Source: CAZXFG01 sp964640515
GTDB taxonomy: Bacteria > Patescibacteriota > Patescibacteriia > Magasanikbacterales > GWA2-37-8
DNA: 11,797 nucleotides
Assembly: GCA_964640515.1 (NCBI GenBank)
Contig: CAZXFG010000026.1
Span: forward strand, 1-11,797
Direction of reading: 5' to 3'
Position numbers and translations under genes: made by a program. Under the pieces are notes generated by a model. That model was not told where the DNA came from. It ran no database searches and saw only the letters and a list, made by a program, of their open reading frames with translations. Each line of letters starts with the position of its first letter. The stretch's first letter is position 1. Below are positions 5,509 to 11,797 of this stretch, one piece after another.

Positions 5509-6966
5509 TTATCCGTAAGGCAATTCTTCCGGCGGAGGCGGTTCAACCGGCTTGTCCGGTTCAGGCGGAGCCGGTTGAGGCACTATGACCCGCCTAATCG
5601 GACTCTCCGTAGTTTCCATTGGTAAATCAATTGGCGGTTCACCGCGCTTAGCCGTCGCTTTCTGCACCATTGGCGCTTTTACAAATGGCAACGGGAAATG
5701 CCACAGCGTAGCCAATTCTTCAATATTCAAAACAAATGGCTTGCCGCCGGGCCTAATCAACCTCCTCTTAAAAGCGCGGACAAATTTGGACTTTAACCAG
5801 CCCAACCGCATGTCTCTAAAAGCATAATGCAATTTAGTAAGTTTATAAGGCACAATAGCATTGCGACTCTGCACATTGAATTGATTAAGAGCGCCTACAA
5901 AACCATCAAAACAACGACTGGAATTAAATACTTCATTACGCGCCGCGTATAATACTCTTATTTTAGACTTAAAACCGACTTTGGAAATCTTCTCTTCAAT
6001 CGCCTCTATAATCGTCTTATTGCCCGGAGTCAGTTCCATTACCCTGCCTAGCGGATCATCTGGCTTGGCCACGGATTCTCCGCCCGCTTCAAAATTCCAA
6101 TCCCAAATCTGTCTCGCGGTGTCAGCCAACTTTATCGGTATGCCGGTAAAAAAAGAAGCTATGGAAAATCCCAATCCTCCACCGCCGGATTGAACTTTAG
6201 ACAAAGCCGCTCCTTTAGATTCAACGATTTTCTTGACTAAAGCTATCCCATCTTCTTTCCAACCGCTGCCGGTCGGCCTCAAAATAATCTGCAGCCAAAA
6301 ATTCTCTCCTGCGCCCACGCGGGTAAAATTTTCCAAAATAGCGGCCATGGGATCGCTGAACACCACATCTTTGCTTAAACTATATTCAAAATTCGGATAA
6401 GTGCGAATGGGAAAAGTTTCGGCTTTTTCCAAATGAAATTCCGCCCCGAATACATTGTATTCTGAATTGGGATAAAGACTGGGAATGCCATCTACATAAT
6501 CTTCCACTTCAGTAATTTCCGCCTCCGGATACTGGGCGTAAATTGCCGCTTCCACCAAATCTCTAAACTCTATTTCCGTGCGAATCAAAAATTGAATATA
6601 TCCTTCAATACTAATAATTTCCAAACTAAACCACTTCTGTTTGCGCCCCATCCGATATTTTTCAGTGATATTGGGCCCGATGTGCGCTCCGCTGAAATGA
6701 GCAAAAATCTGCTCCACGGCCTTGGGCGATTGGATAAACATGGGTGGAATATCTATGGCTAACAAAACCCATTTCCAAGATTTCATGTATCGACGCTGGC
6801 GGTACAATACCCATGTCTTAACTCCCATAAAAAAGAAAACCAAAGCCGTGATCGGCCAACCGAAAATAGCGAACAAATCCCTGACTGCCTCATTTGGCGT
6901 CTGACTGAAAATTTCCTGCCAAAAAGACAGGTCTAAACTAAAACCAAAAATCGTTTCAAACATCAT
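5509..6966 (-). CDS. Membrane protein resembling the N-terminal part of CPR TraG/HerA-like ATPases
   Basis: The product has 485 residues, with one clear membrane helix at about 31-50 followed by a basic segment and a long soluble region. Residues 413-450 (LNIEELATLWHFP, then KRGEPPIDLP) resemble the segment just before the ATPase domain in CPR and archaeal TraG/VirD4- or HerA-like proteins. This protein stops there: no Walker A or B motif is present, and it ends in a proline-rich tail. A glycine-rich patch (SGGGGLGF) lies in the middle. I think it belongs to a CPR-widespread membrane family working with a separate ATPase, perhaps in DNA transfer, pilus function or secretion, but I cannot name the family with certainty. 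It starts one base after the stop of the small gene upstream, so the two are co-translated. ATG 6966 or the next codon, also ATG, may be used. Confidence 0.6.
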   Translation of the reverse strand: MMFETIFGFSLDLSFWQEIFSQTPNEAVRDLFAIFGWPITALVFFFMGVKTWVLYRQRRYMKSWKWVLLAIDIPPMFIQSPKAVEQIFAHFSGAHIGPNITEKYRMGRKQKWFSLEIISIEGYIQFLIRTEIEFRDLVEAAIYAQYPEAEITEVEDYVDGIPSLYPNSEYNVFGAEFHLEKAETFPIRTYPNFEYSLSKDVVFSDPMAAILENFTRVGAGENFWLQIILRPTGSGWKEDGIALVKKIVESKGAALSKVQSGGGGLGFSIASFFTGIPIKLADTARQIWDWNFEAGGESVAKPDDPLGRVMELTPGNKTIIEAIEEKISKVGFKSKIRVLYAARNEVFNSSRCFDGFVGALNQFNVQSRNAIVPYKLTKLHYAFRDMRLGWLKSKFVRAFKRRLIRPGGKPFVLNIEELATLWHFPLPFVKAPMVQKATAKRGEPPIDLPMETTESPIRRVIVPQPAPPEPDKPVEPPPPEELPYG

Positions 6967-6967
6967 A

Positions 6968-7132
6968 TTAATCTTTATCTACCATCCTATATACACCGCC
7001 ATAGATAATAAGGACAGCTAACGAAGTCCACCACCATCCATGCCGGCTGGAAACATAGCCGGAATAATAAGCCAAAATACAAATCACCGTCGCTGTTAAA
7101 GCGATCAGGTGCCGCATGATATTGTCGCCCAT
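6968..7132 (-). CDS. Small two-helix membrane protein (54 residues)
   Basis: A short frame runs from ATG at 7132-7130 to TAA at 6970-6968. Two hydrophobic stretches (about residues 8-26 and 35-48) are separated by a short loop with SSRHGWWW, and the tail ends in VDKD. I do not recognise a family. Support for its being real is positional: it lies 23 bases after a strong extended -10, its stop is one base from the ATG of the next gene, and it is membrane-like as is its partner. It may be a small subunit or assembly partner of the 485-residue membrane protein. Confidence 0.65.
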   Translation of the reverse strand: MGDNIMRHLIALTATVICILAYYSGYVSSRHGWWWTSLAVLIIYGGVYRMVDKD

Positions 7133-7154
7133 AAAAAAAAATTAGGATAGGTAT

Positions 7155-7163
7155 ATTATACCA
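7155..7163 (-). promoter_or_regulatory. Extended -10 promoter of the small membrane-protein operon
   Basis: On the minus strand TGGTATAAT (7163-7155) is a perfect -10 with the extended TGn. The -35 region falls inside the secF terminator (TTTAGG, weak), which an extended -10 can tolerate. The leader would be about 16 bases and shows no Shine-Dalgarno sequence. Confidence 0.6.
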
Positions 7164-7167
7164 CAAA

Positions 7168-7191
7168 CAAAAAGCCCCCTAAAGAGGGGGC
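7168..7191 (-). terminator. Intrinsic terminator after secF
   Basis: On the minus strand GCCCCCT (7191-7185) pairs with AGGGGGC (7180-7174) around the loop CTTT, followed by TTTTTGTTTG. The GC-rich stem and U-run fit a strong Rho-independent terminator, 15 bases after the secF stop codon. Confidence 0.85.
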
Positions 7192-7205
7192 CGTATTACA
7201 GATGG

Positions 7206-8117
7206 TTAGACAGCCCTTCTTTGCCATTTCTCTACAATCACCAAAAGCGGACTGGCAATAAATATAGAGGAATAAGCGCCGGAAGCGATGCCGATCCATA
7301 AAGCCAGAGTAAAATTATGAATGGTCGGTCCGCCCAAGAAATACAAGGCGATCAAAGGTAAAATGGTCTTAAGAGTAGTATTAATAGAACGCATCAAAGT
7401 CTGATTCAACCCATTATTGACCACATCAGGAAAAGTCTCGGCCGTACGGCGCAATAAATTCTCGCGAATGCGGTCATAAACCACGATGGTATCATTAACC
7501 GAATAACCAAGCACGGTCAAAATGGCCACCACAAAACCTATATCCACTTCTACTCCGTAATAATGACCTAAGAGAGAAAAAATACCCATGACTAACAGAA
7601 CATCATGCAACAAAGCCACTATGGCCAACAAACCATACTTCCAACTAACTACCGGAAAAGATACTTTACGAAAAGCATAGGCCACATAGGCGATAATGCC
7701 TAAATTCACAAAAATAATGGCCCAGAGAGCGCGTCGGCGCAATTGCTGGCTGACGGTCGAGCCAATAGTCACGAAGCTCTCCTCACGCACCGTGTTATCA
7801 TCTTTTTGATAGGCCTCTCTGATTTTTTTCAAGACTAACTGATGCTGGTCTTCGGTCAAAAAATTGGTGCGGATAATCACCCGATCGCTCTCTGACATTT
7901 GAACAACTGAATTTTTCAATTCCAAATCATCTAAACTCTTAACCATATCCGCGGTAGTCGGCCGAGCATTAGAAAAAGACAACTCAAGAAGCGAACCGCC
8001 GGTAAAATCAATACCCGGCTTCAATCCCCATATCAATAACAGCGCCAGACACGCTACGCTGATGGCCGCGCTGATAAACAACCAGATTTTAGAATATTTA
8101 ATGAAAGGAATGGTCAT
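7206..8117 (-). CDS. secF: Protein translocase subunit SecF
   Basis: The product has 303 residues, the usual SecF length. SecF works with SecD at the SecYEG channel, using the proton gradient to pull exported proteins through on the outer face of the membrane. The first membrane helix (11-31) is followed by the family signature GIDFTGGSLLEL (35-46), a short P1-like extracytoplasmic domain (about 47-125), and five C-terminal helices containing VNDTIVVYDRIREN (207-220), the conserved RND-type motif. The ATG at 8117 is well placed. The gene follows secD by 15 bases and ends at a strong terminator, making it the last gene of the Sec unit. Confidence 0.97.
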   Translation of the reverse strand: MTIPFIKYSKIWLFISAAISVACLALLLIWGLKPGIDFTGGSLLELSFSNARPTTADMVKSLDDLELKNSVVQMSESDRVIIRTNFLTEDQHQLVLKKIREAYQKDDNTVREESFVTIGSTVSQQLRRRALWAIIFVNLGIIAYVAYAFRKVSFPVVSWKYGLLAIVALLHDVLLVMGIFSLLGHYYGVEVDIGFVVAILTVLGYSVNDTIVVYDRIRENLLRRTAETFPDVVNNGLNQTLMRSINTTLKTILPLIALYFLGGPTIHNFTLALWIGIASGAYSSIFIASPLLVIVEKWQRRAV

Positions 8118-8132
8118 AAACTTTGTGATTAA

Positions 8133-10211
8133 TTACACGATAGAATTATCCTTTTCCGCCATCCGTTTGGTATAACCCCAGAACAAGCGATTCCCCTCTT
8201 CTTTGAACCAAGGGCAGACAAAACGCAAAATGGCTCTGGTCACGGTAATGGCCGTAAACATGCTCACTAACACACCAATGGATAAAGTAACGGCAAATCC
8301 TTGCACAAAACCACCGCTCAACCAAATCAGGAACACACAGCTGATTAAAGTGGTAATGTTGCTATCGCGGATGGATGGCCAAGCGCGGACAAAAGATTCT
8401 TCCATGCTGGTACGCAGGCTCTTACCTAAGCGTAATTCCTCTTTTAGACGCTCAAAAATAAGCACATTGGCGTCCACAGCCATGCCCACGGATAAAATGA
8501 AACCGGCAATACCGGAGAGAGTCAAAGTGACACCAATTAATTTGAAGATAGCCAAGCTTAAAGCCGCGTACACCGACAAAGCCAACACAGCCAATATGCC
8601 CGGCAAACGATAATAAATGACCATGAACAGAATAACGGCCAAAAAGCCGGCCAAACCGGCCTTTAAACTTTTGGTTAAAGAATCCGCTCCTAAAGAAGCG
8701 TCTACAGTTTGCTGACTGACTAATTCCACCGGCACAGGCAAGGCGCCGGAATTGAGCCGTTGGGCCAAAAGTTTGGCTTCAGTTAAAGTAAAACCGCCGG
8801 TAATTACCGCGCTTCCGCTGGTAATCGGCTCATTAACTCTGGGGATGCTAATCGGCGTTCCATCCAAGAAAATCGCTACCGGCTTATTTACATTTCTGGT
8901 AGTGATATCGGAAAATAACTTAGTGCCCTCATCATCAAATTTCAAACTAACCTGAATCTGGCCTACATTCATATCCTCGGTCACTTCAGCGCGCGCCAGA
9001 TATTTGCCGGACAAACCCGTACTCTTCCATTCATCGGATGGCGGCACAATATCGGTTTTTTGTTTGATTCTAATAAAAATCCACGCCACTTCGTATTCCT
9101 TAGGTATATTTTCGGCTGTCTTGTAAATCAAATGATAGCCAAAATCAGTTTCCACCACCTCGGAAATAGTATTTGTCGGCATGGCGAAAGCGGCTTCTTC
9201 AAAAGACGGCACCATTTGACCCTTGCTGAAGGAACCCAGTGAACCGGCCCGTTCAGCCGCGCCCGGTTCAGTGGAATTTTGTTTAACCAAATCCGCGAAG
9301 TTTTGCGGAGTGGCTGTTTTTTTCAATTCTTCAATTTTGGCTTTGGCTTCGGACTTGGTAAATGTCGCGTTATCACAACCCTGGGCGCCCATATAACAAA
9401 TCAAAAGATGAGAAGCGGTCACTTGTTTTTCGCCTTCGCGCTCGGATACTTTTTTCACTACGCTATAACTGCTGTCTGTTTTGAATAATTCCCGTCCCAC
9501 TTCTCCGACAGTATGAGTTTTAGCCCAAGCATAAATTTTCGGATAAGACGCTTCATTAATGAAGCCCAAATTACCATCATTATTCTTAGTTTTATCATCT
9601 TCAGTATATTTTTTAACCGCTTCCGCCCAATCCAAACCCCTAATTACCGCGGACAAAGCTTCTTTGGCTTTTTTATCGGCCTGCTTATTATACTCATCCA
9701 ATTGCTTTTTTTCCTCGGCCGTCAGATCGCGCGGCGGCTCGGTATTTTCTTCTTTAAATTCCAAAACTGGCGTTTCACCGATCATTTTGATAGCTTCATT
9801 AGTATCAGTCACACCGGGCAATTCCACGATAATCCGATAATCATCGCCTACTCTGGTGGTTTGCACCAATGGTTCGGCTACTCCCAAACCGCCCCGCACC
9901 CGGCGTTCAATCACATCCCGCACACCCTCCACCGCGTCCACTTGGTCAGCGCCCGGAATAGTGGCCGTATTCGCCTGATAGATTAAATGCGCGCCACCCT
10001 GTAAATCCAAACCAAGCTGAAAGCCGGCTTCAGGCATAGTCGGCAAGCCCAAATTGGTTTTGGTATTCACCCAGTTAAGACCCTTATTCAGTTGCGCCGG
10101 AAAAATATATGCCAGACAAAGCGCCAACAGTACCACCACCCCCCCGACCACCCACTTAATTTGCGTCCTGCTCATGGTAGTTTTGCTGATTGGCCGAAAT
10201 TTTTTACCCAT
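8133..10211 (-). CDS. secD: Protein translocase subunit SecD with tandem parvulin-like insert
   Basis: From ATG 10211 the product has 692 residues, far longer than a compact bacterial SecD of 400-500. SecD features are TM1 (20-37), LGLDLQGG (66-73), the first part of the P1 domain (88-155), the rest of P1 (about 400-515), and five C-terminal helices (515-663) with VDANVLIFERLKEEL (579-593). Between the P1 parts, residues about 156-395 form an insert with two PpiC/parvulin-like prolyl-isomerase modules. Module one (165-258) is degenerate: it lacks the opening SHIL strand, and its closing GYH is SYS. Module two (263-370) is complete, with ASHLL, GSLGSFSKGQMVPSFEEAAF and GYHLI, keeping both conserved histidines. 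The insert may hold or isomerise proteins as they leave the channel. The frame is open up to 10244, but that ATG lies inside a dispersed repeat, so I prefer 10211; 10175 is also possible. Confidence 0.95.
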   Translation of the reverse strand: MGKKFRPISKTTMSRTQIKWVVGGVVVLLALCLAYIFPAQLNKGLNWVNTKTNLGLPTMPEAGFQLGLDLQGGAHLIYQANTATIPGADQVDAVEGVRDVIERRVRGGLGVAEPLVQTTRVGDDYRIIVELPGVTDTNEAIKMIGETPVLEFKEENTEPPRDLTAEEKKQLDEYNKQADKKAKEALSAVIRGLDWAEAVKKYTEDDKTKNNDGNLGFINEASYPKIYAWAKTHTVGEVGRELFKTDSSYSVVKKVSEREGEKQVTASHLLICYMGAQGCDNATFTKSEAKAKIEELKKTATPQNFADLVKQNSTEPGAAERAGSLGSFSKGQMVPSFEEAAFAMPTNTISEVVETDFGYHLIYKTAENIPKEYEVAWIFIRIKQKTDIVPPSDEWKSTGLSGKYLARAEVTEDMNVGQIQVSLKFDDEGTKLFSDITTRNVNKPVAIFLDGTPISIPRVNEPITSGSAVITGGFTLTEAKLLAQRLNSGALPVPVELVSQQTVDASLGADSLTKSLKAGLAGFLAVILFMVIYYRLPGILAVLALSVYAALSLAIFKLIGVTLTLSGIAGFILSVGMAVDANVLIFERLKEELRLGKSLRTSMEESFVRAWPSIRDSNITTLISCVFLIWLSGGFVQGFAVTLSIGVLVSMFTAITVTRAILRFVCPWFKEEGNRLFWGYTKRMAEKDNSIV

Positions 10212-10240
10212 AGATAGAAAAATTAAACGAAGTAACACTG

Positions 10241-10265
10241 TCATTCCCGTGAAAACGGGAATCTA
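10241..10265. repeat. ATTCCC-type dispersed palindromic repeat
   Basis: ATTCCCGT (10243-10250) and ACGGGAAT (10255-10262) form a perfect 8-bp hairpin with a GAAA loop, flanked by TGTC and CTA. TGTCATTCCCG...CGGGAATCTA is a familiar repeat in many bacteria, like the dRS3 type (ATTCCC-N8-GGGAAT), and gives the well-known spurious translation LDSRFHGNDS on the minus strand. It separates secA from secD. Family assignment is from the motif alone. Confidence 0.7.
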
Positions 10266-10287
10266 ATATTGAGTTAATATGTGTCAA
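10260..10287 (-). promoter_or_regulatory. Possible promoter for secDF
   Basis: On the minus strand a perfect TTGACA (10287-10282) is followed after 16 bases by TAGATT (10265-10260), which matches four of six -10 bases. The start would lie near 10253, inside the palindromic repeat, leaving about 40 bases before the preferred secD start. secDF may use this as well as read-through from secA. Confidence 0.4.
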
Positions 10288-10336
10288 AATCTTACTACTT
10301 TTCTCCATCCTTGGCAAGAGGCAATCGTGGCTGAAA

Positions 10337-11797
10337 TCACGCCCCATGGCATTTTTTGAACTTCTTCCCACTTCCACAAGGACAAGGGTCGTTGCGTCCG
10401 ATAACTTTGCCTGAAGCATCATGCGGTTTTGATTCGGTTTCCACTTGATCCCCTACGGCGGTTTTTTGCGCTCCGGTCAAAGTCACATCCCGCCTCTGCA
10501 TCACGCTGGGAGCCATCTGTATCCCAATGCTCACTTTATAAACCATATATACCACTTCTTTCTGAATCATGCTCAAAAGATCATTAAACATGCGGTAAGT
10601 TTCTTTTTTATATTCTACCAGAGGGTCTCTCTGTCCGTAACCGCGCAAACCGATTCCGGTCCGCAGATAATCCACGGCCACCAGATGCTCCACCCACAAA
10701 TTATCAATACCGCGCAACAACACTTGTTTTTCAATTTCCAACATCAATTCGGGCTGGGGAATTTTTTTAGTTAACAAATCTTCATATTTTTCTTTGGCCA
10801 AACCATTCAGATACTCAATAATTTTCGTCCGCCGGCCGGCCTCGTCCATGCGCGTCGCCTGATCCTCGGCTTTTTTACCCAGACCAAGCACAATTTCTTT
10901 TTGTTCAACTGATAAAGGAAAAACGGTCATCATGGTTTCATAAATTTCCCGCATATTCCAATCCTGCGTGTCTTCGGCATTGGTATGAAAAGAAACCACC
11001 TGCTCAATTTCCTGTTCTACATATTCCAAAATCATGGCGCGTAAACCATAAGTACGCGCTGTGCCGGAGTTTAGTTCCTCTTTTTCCCGCTTAAATGATT
11101 CTAAAATTTTCTTGCGCTTGCCGTAAATCACTTCGCGATGGCGATTAAGCACATCATCATATTCCAATAAATGCTTGCGGGTGTCAAAATGAAATCCTTC
11201 CACTTTTTTCTGGGCTGATTCAATAATCCGATTCAAAGCGCGGTTCTCAATCGGCATGTCCTCGGGCACGCGCAAAGTCTGCATCACGCTTTTGATGCGA
11301 TCGCCGGCGAAAATACGCATCAAATCGTCTTCGGTGGATAAGAAAAATTGGGTATGACCCGGATCGCCTTGGCGTCCGGCGCGGCCGCGCAACTGGTTGT
11401 CAATACGCCGCGATTCGTGGCGCTCGGTGCCAATGACAAACAGCCCGCCCGAATCTCTTACCCTCGCGGCTGATTCTTTATCCGGCGGATTTCCGCCTAA
11501 AATAATATCCACGCCGCGGCCGGCCATATTAGTAGCCAAGGTGACGGCTCCGGAACGGCCGGCTTGGGCGATAATCTCGCCTTCTCGTTCGTGGTTTTTA
11601 GCGTTCAAAATTTCATGTTTAATACCCTCGCGTTCCAAATACAAACTCAAGGCCTCATTTTTATCTACCGAAACCGTGCCGATCAGCACGGGTTGGCCTT
11701 TGTTTTGTAATTCTTTCACCATTTTAGCAATGGCTTTATATTTATCCTCTTCGGTTTTATAAATTTTATCCGAATTGTCCAAACGGGTGCCGGGTTT
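10337..11797 (-). CDS. secA: Protein translocase ATPase SecA (C-terminal part, 5' end outside window)
   Basis: The reading frame runs through the window edge, so only the last 486 residues are seen; the Walker A and preprotein cross-linking regions lie outside. SecA is the ATP motor that pushes preproteins through SecYEG. Visible are the second nucleotide-binding domain (YKTEEDKYKAI, GTVSVDKNEAL, TNMAGRGVDI, and the arginine-finger segment GTERHESRRIDNQLRGRAGR), then the helical scaffold (FDTRKHLLEYDDVLNRHR) and the conserved LRGIDNLWVEHL / GIGLRGYGQRDPL region. The C-terminal tail carries a zinc-binding SEC-C motif, CPCGSGKKFKKCH (C-x-C-x8-C-H). The stretch between ILGGNPP and GTERHE is short compared with E. 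coli. The TTG at 11782 is an internal leucine codon, not a start, since KPGTR precedes it in frame. secD and secF follow on the same strand. Confidence 0.97.
   Translation of the reverse strand, partial: KPGTRLDNSDKIYKTEEDKYKAIAKMVKELQNKGQPVLIGTVSVDKNEALSLYLEREGIKHEILNAKNHEREGEIIAQAGRSGAVTLATNMAGRGVDIILGGNPPDKESAARVRDSGGLFVIGTERHESRRIDNQLRGRAGRQGDPGHTQFFLSTEDDLMRIFAGDRIKSVMQTLRVPEDMPIENRALNRIIESAQKKVEGFHFDTRKHLLEYDDVLNRHREVIYGKRKKILESFKREKEELNSGTARTYGLRAMILEYVEQEIEQVVSFHTNAEDTQDWNMREIYETMMTVFPLSVEQKEIVLGLGKKAEDQATRMDEAGRRTKIIEYLNGLAKEKYEDLLTKKIPQPELMLEIEKQVLLRGIDNLWVEHLVAVDYLRTGIGLRGYGQRDPLVEYKKETYRMFNDLLSMIQKEVVYMVYKVSIGIQMAPSVMQRRDVTLTGAQKTAVGDQVETESKPHDASGKVIGRNDPCPCGSGKKFKKCHGA

Noticed and set aside
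10204..10422. Minus-strand frame of 72 codons between secA and secD
   Set aside because: It overlaps the 3' end of secA in another frame and reads through the palindromic repeat, giving the classic spurious LDSRFHGND peptide.
1..11797. CRISPR arrays, tRNA or rRNA genes, insertion sequences or replication origins
   Set aside because: No regularly spaced repeats, cloverleaf folds, rRNA segments, transposase frames or DnaA-box clusters were seen.

Overview
This window looks like a scaffold from an uncultivated Candidate Phyla Radiation bacterium (Patescibacteria, most like Parcubacteria). The grounds are a SecD carrying inserted parvulin domains, a stand-alone protein resembling the N-terminal part of CPR TraG/HerA-like ATPases, little sign of Shine-Dalgarno sequences, and two runs of exactly 10 Ns, as in metagenome scaffolding. 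TGA acts as a normal stop (end of secA), which argues against the recoded Gracilibacteria/Absconditabacteria. The lineage is an inference; no rRNA is present.

Layout. (1) 1-238: intergenic, with GC-rich palindromes. (2) 239-1227, minus: a tRNA-dihydrouridine synthase split by an assembly gap and carrying a dispersed palindromic repeat in frame. (3) 1266-5376, plus: a probable vitamin B12 locus. A promoter is followed by a compact cobalamin riboswitch (1321-1432) and an intrinsic terminator (1461-1490). Then come a membrane-anchored DUF4430 protein, an overlapping 907-residue surface protein with two DUF4430-type repeats plus an alpha/alpha-toroid domain and C-terminal membrane anchor, and a small S-component-like (DUF6580-type) integral membrane protein. 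(4) 5386-5499: a large nested inverted repeat acting as a bidirectional terminator between convergent units. (5) 5509-7132, minus: a 54-residue two-helix membrane protein and a 485-residue membrane protein, with their own promoter. (6) 7168-11797, minus: a Sec translocase cluster, secA (3' part only), secD and secF, ending in a clear intrinsic terminator.

How the genes fit together. The most interesting part is region 3. DUF4430 is the fold of the C-terminal domain of animal cobalamin carriers (transcobalamin, intrinsic factor), and the alpha/alpha toroid is the fold of their N-terminal domain. Finding both in surface-anchored proteins behind a cobalamin riboswitch and beside a small transporter-like protein suggests a transcobalamin-like system for scavenging B12 or a related corrinoid. 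The riboswitch, domains and order are read from sequence; cobalamin binding is inferred. The Sec cluster supplies the export route such surface proteins would need, and its SecD may also help fold exported proteins through its parvulin insert.
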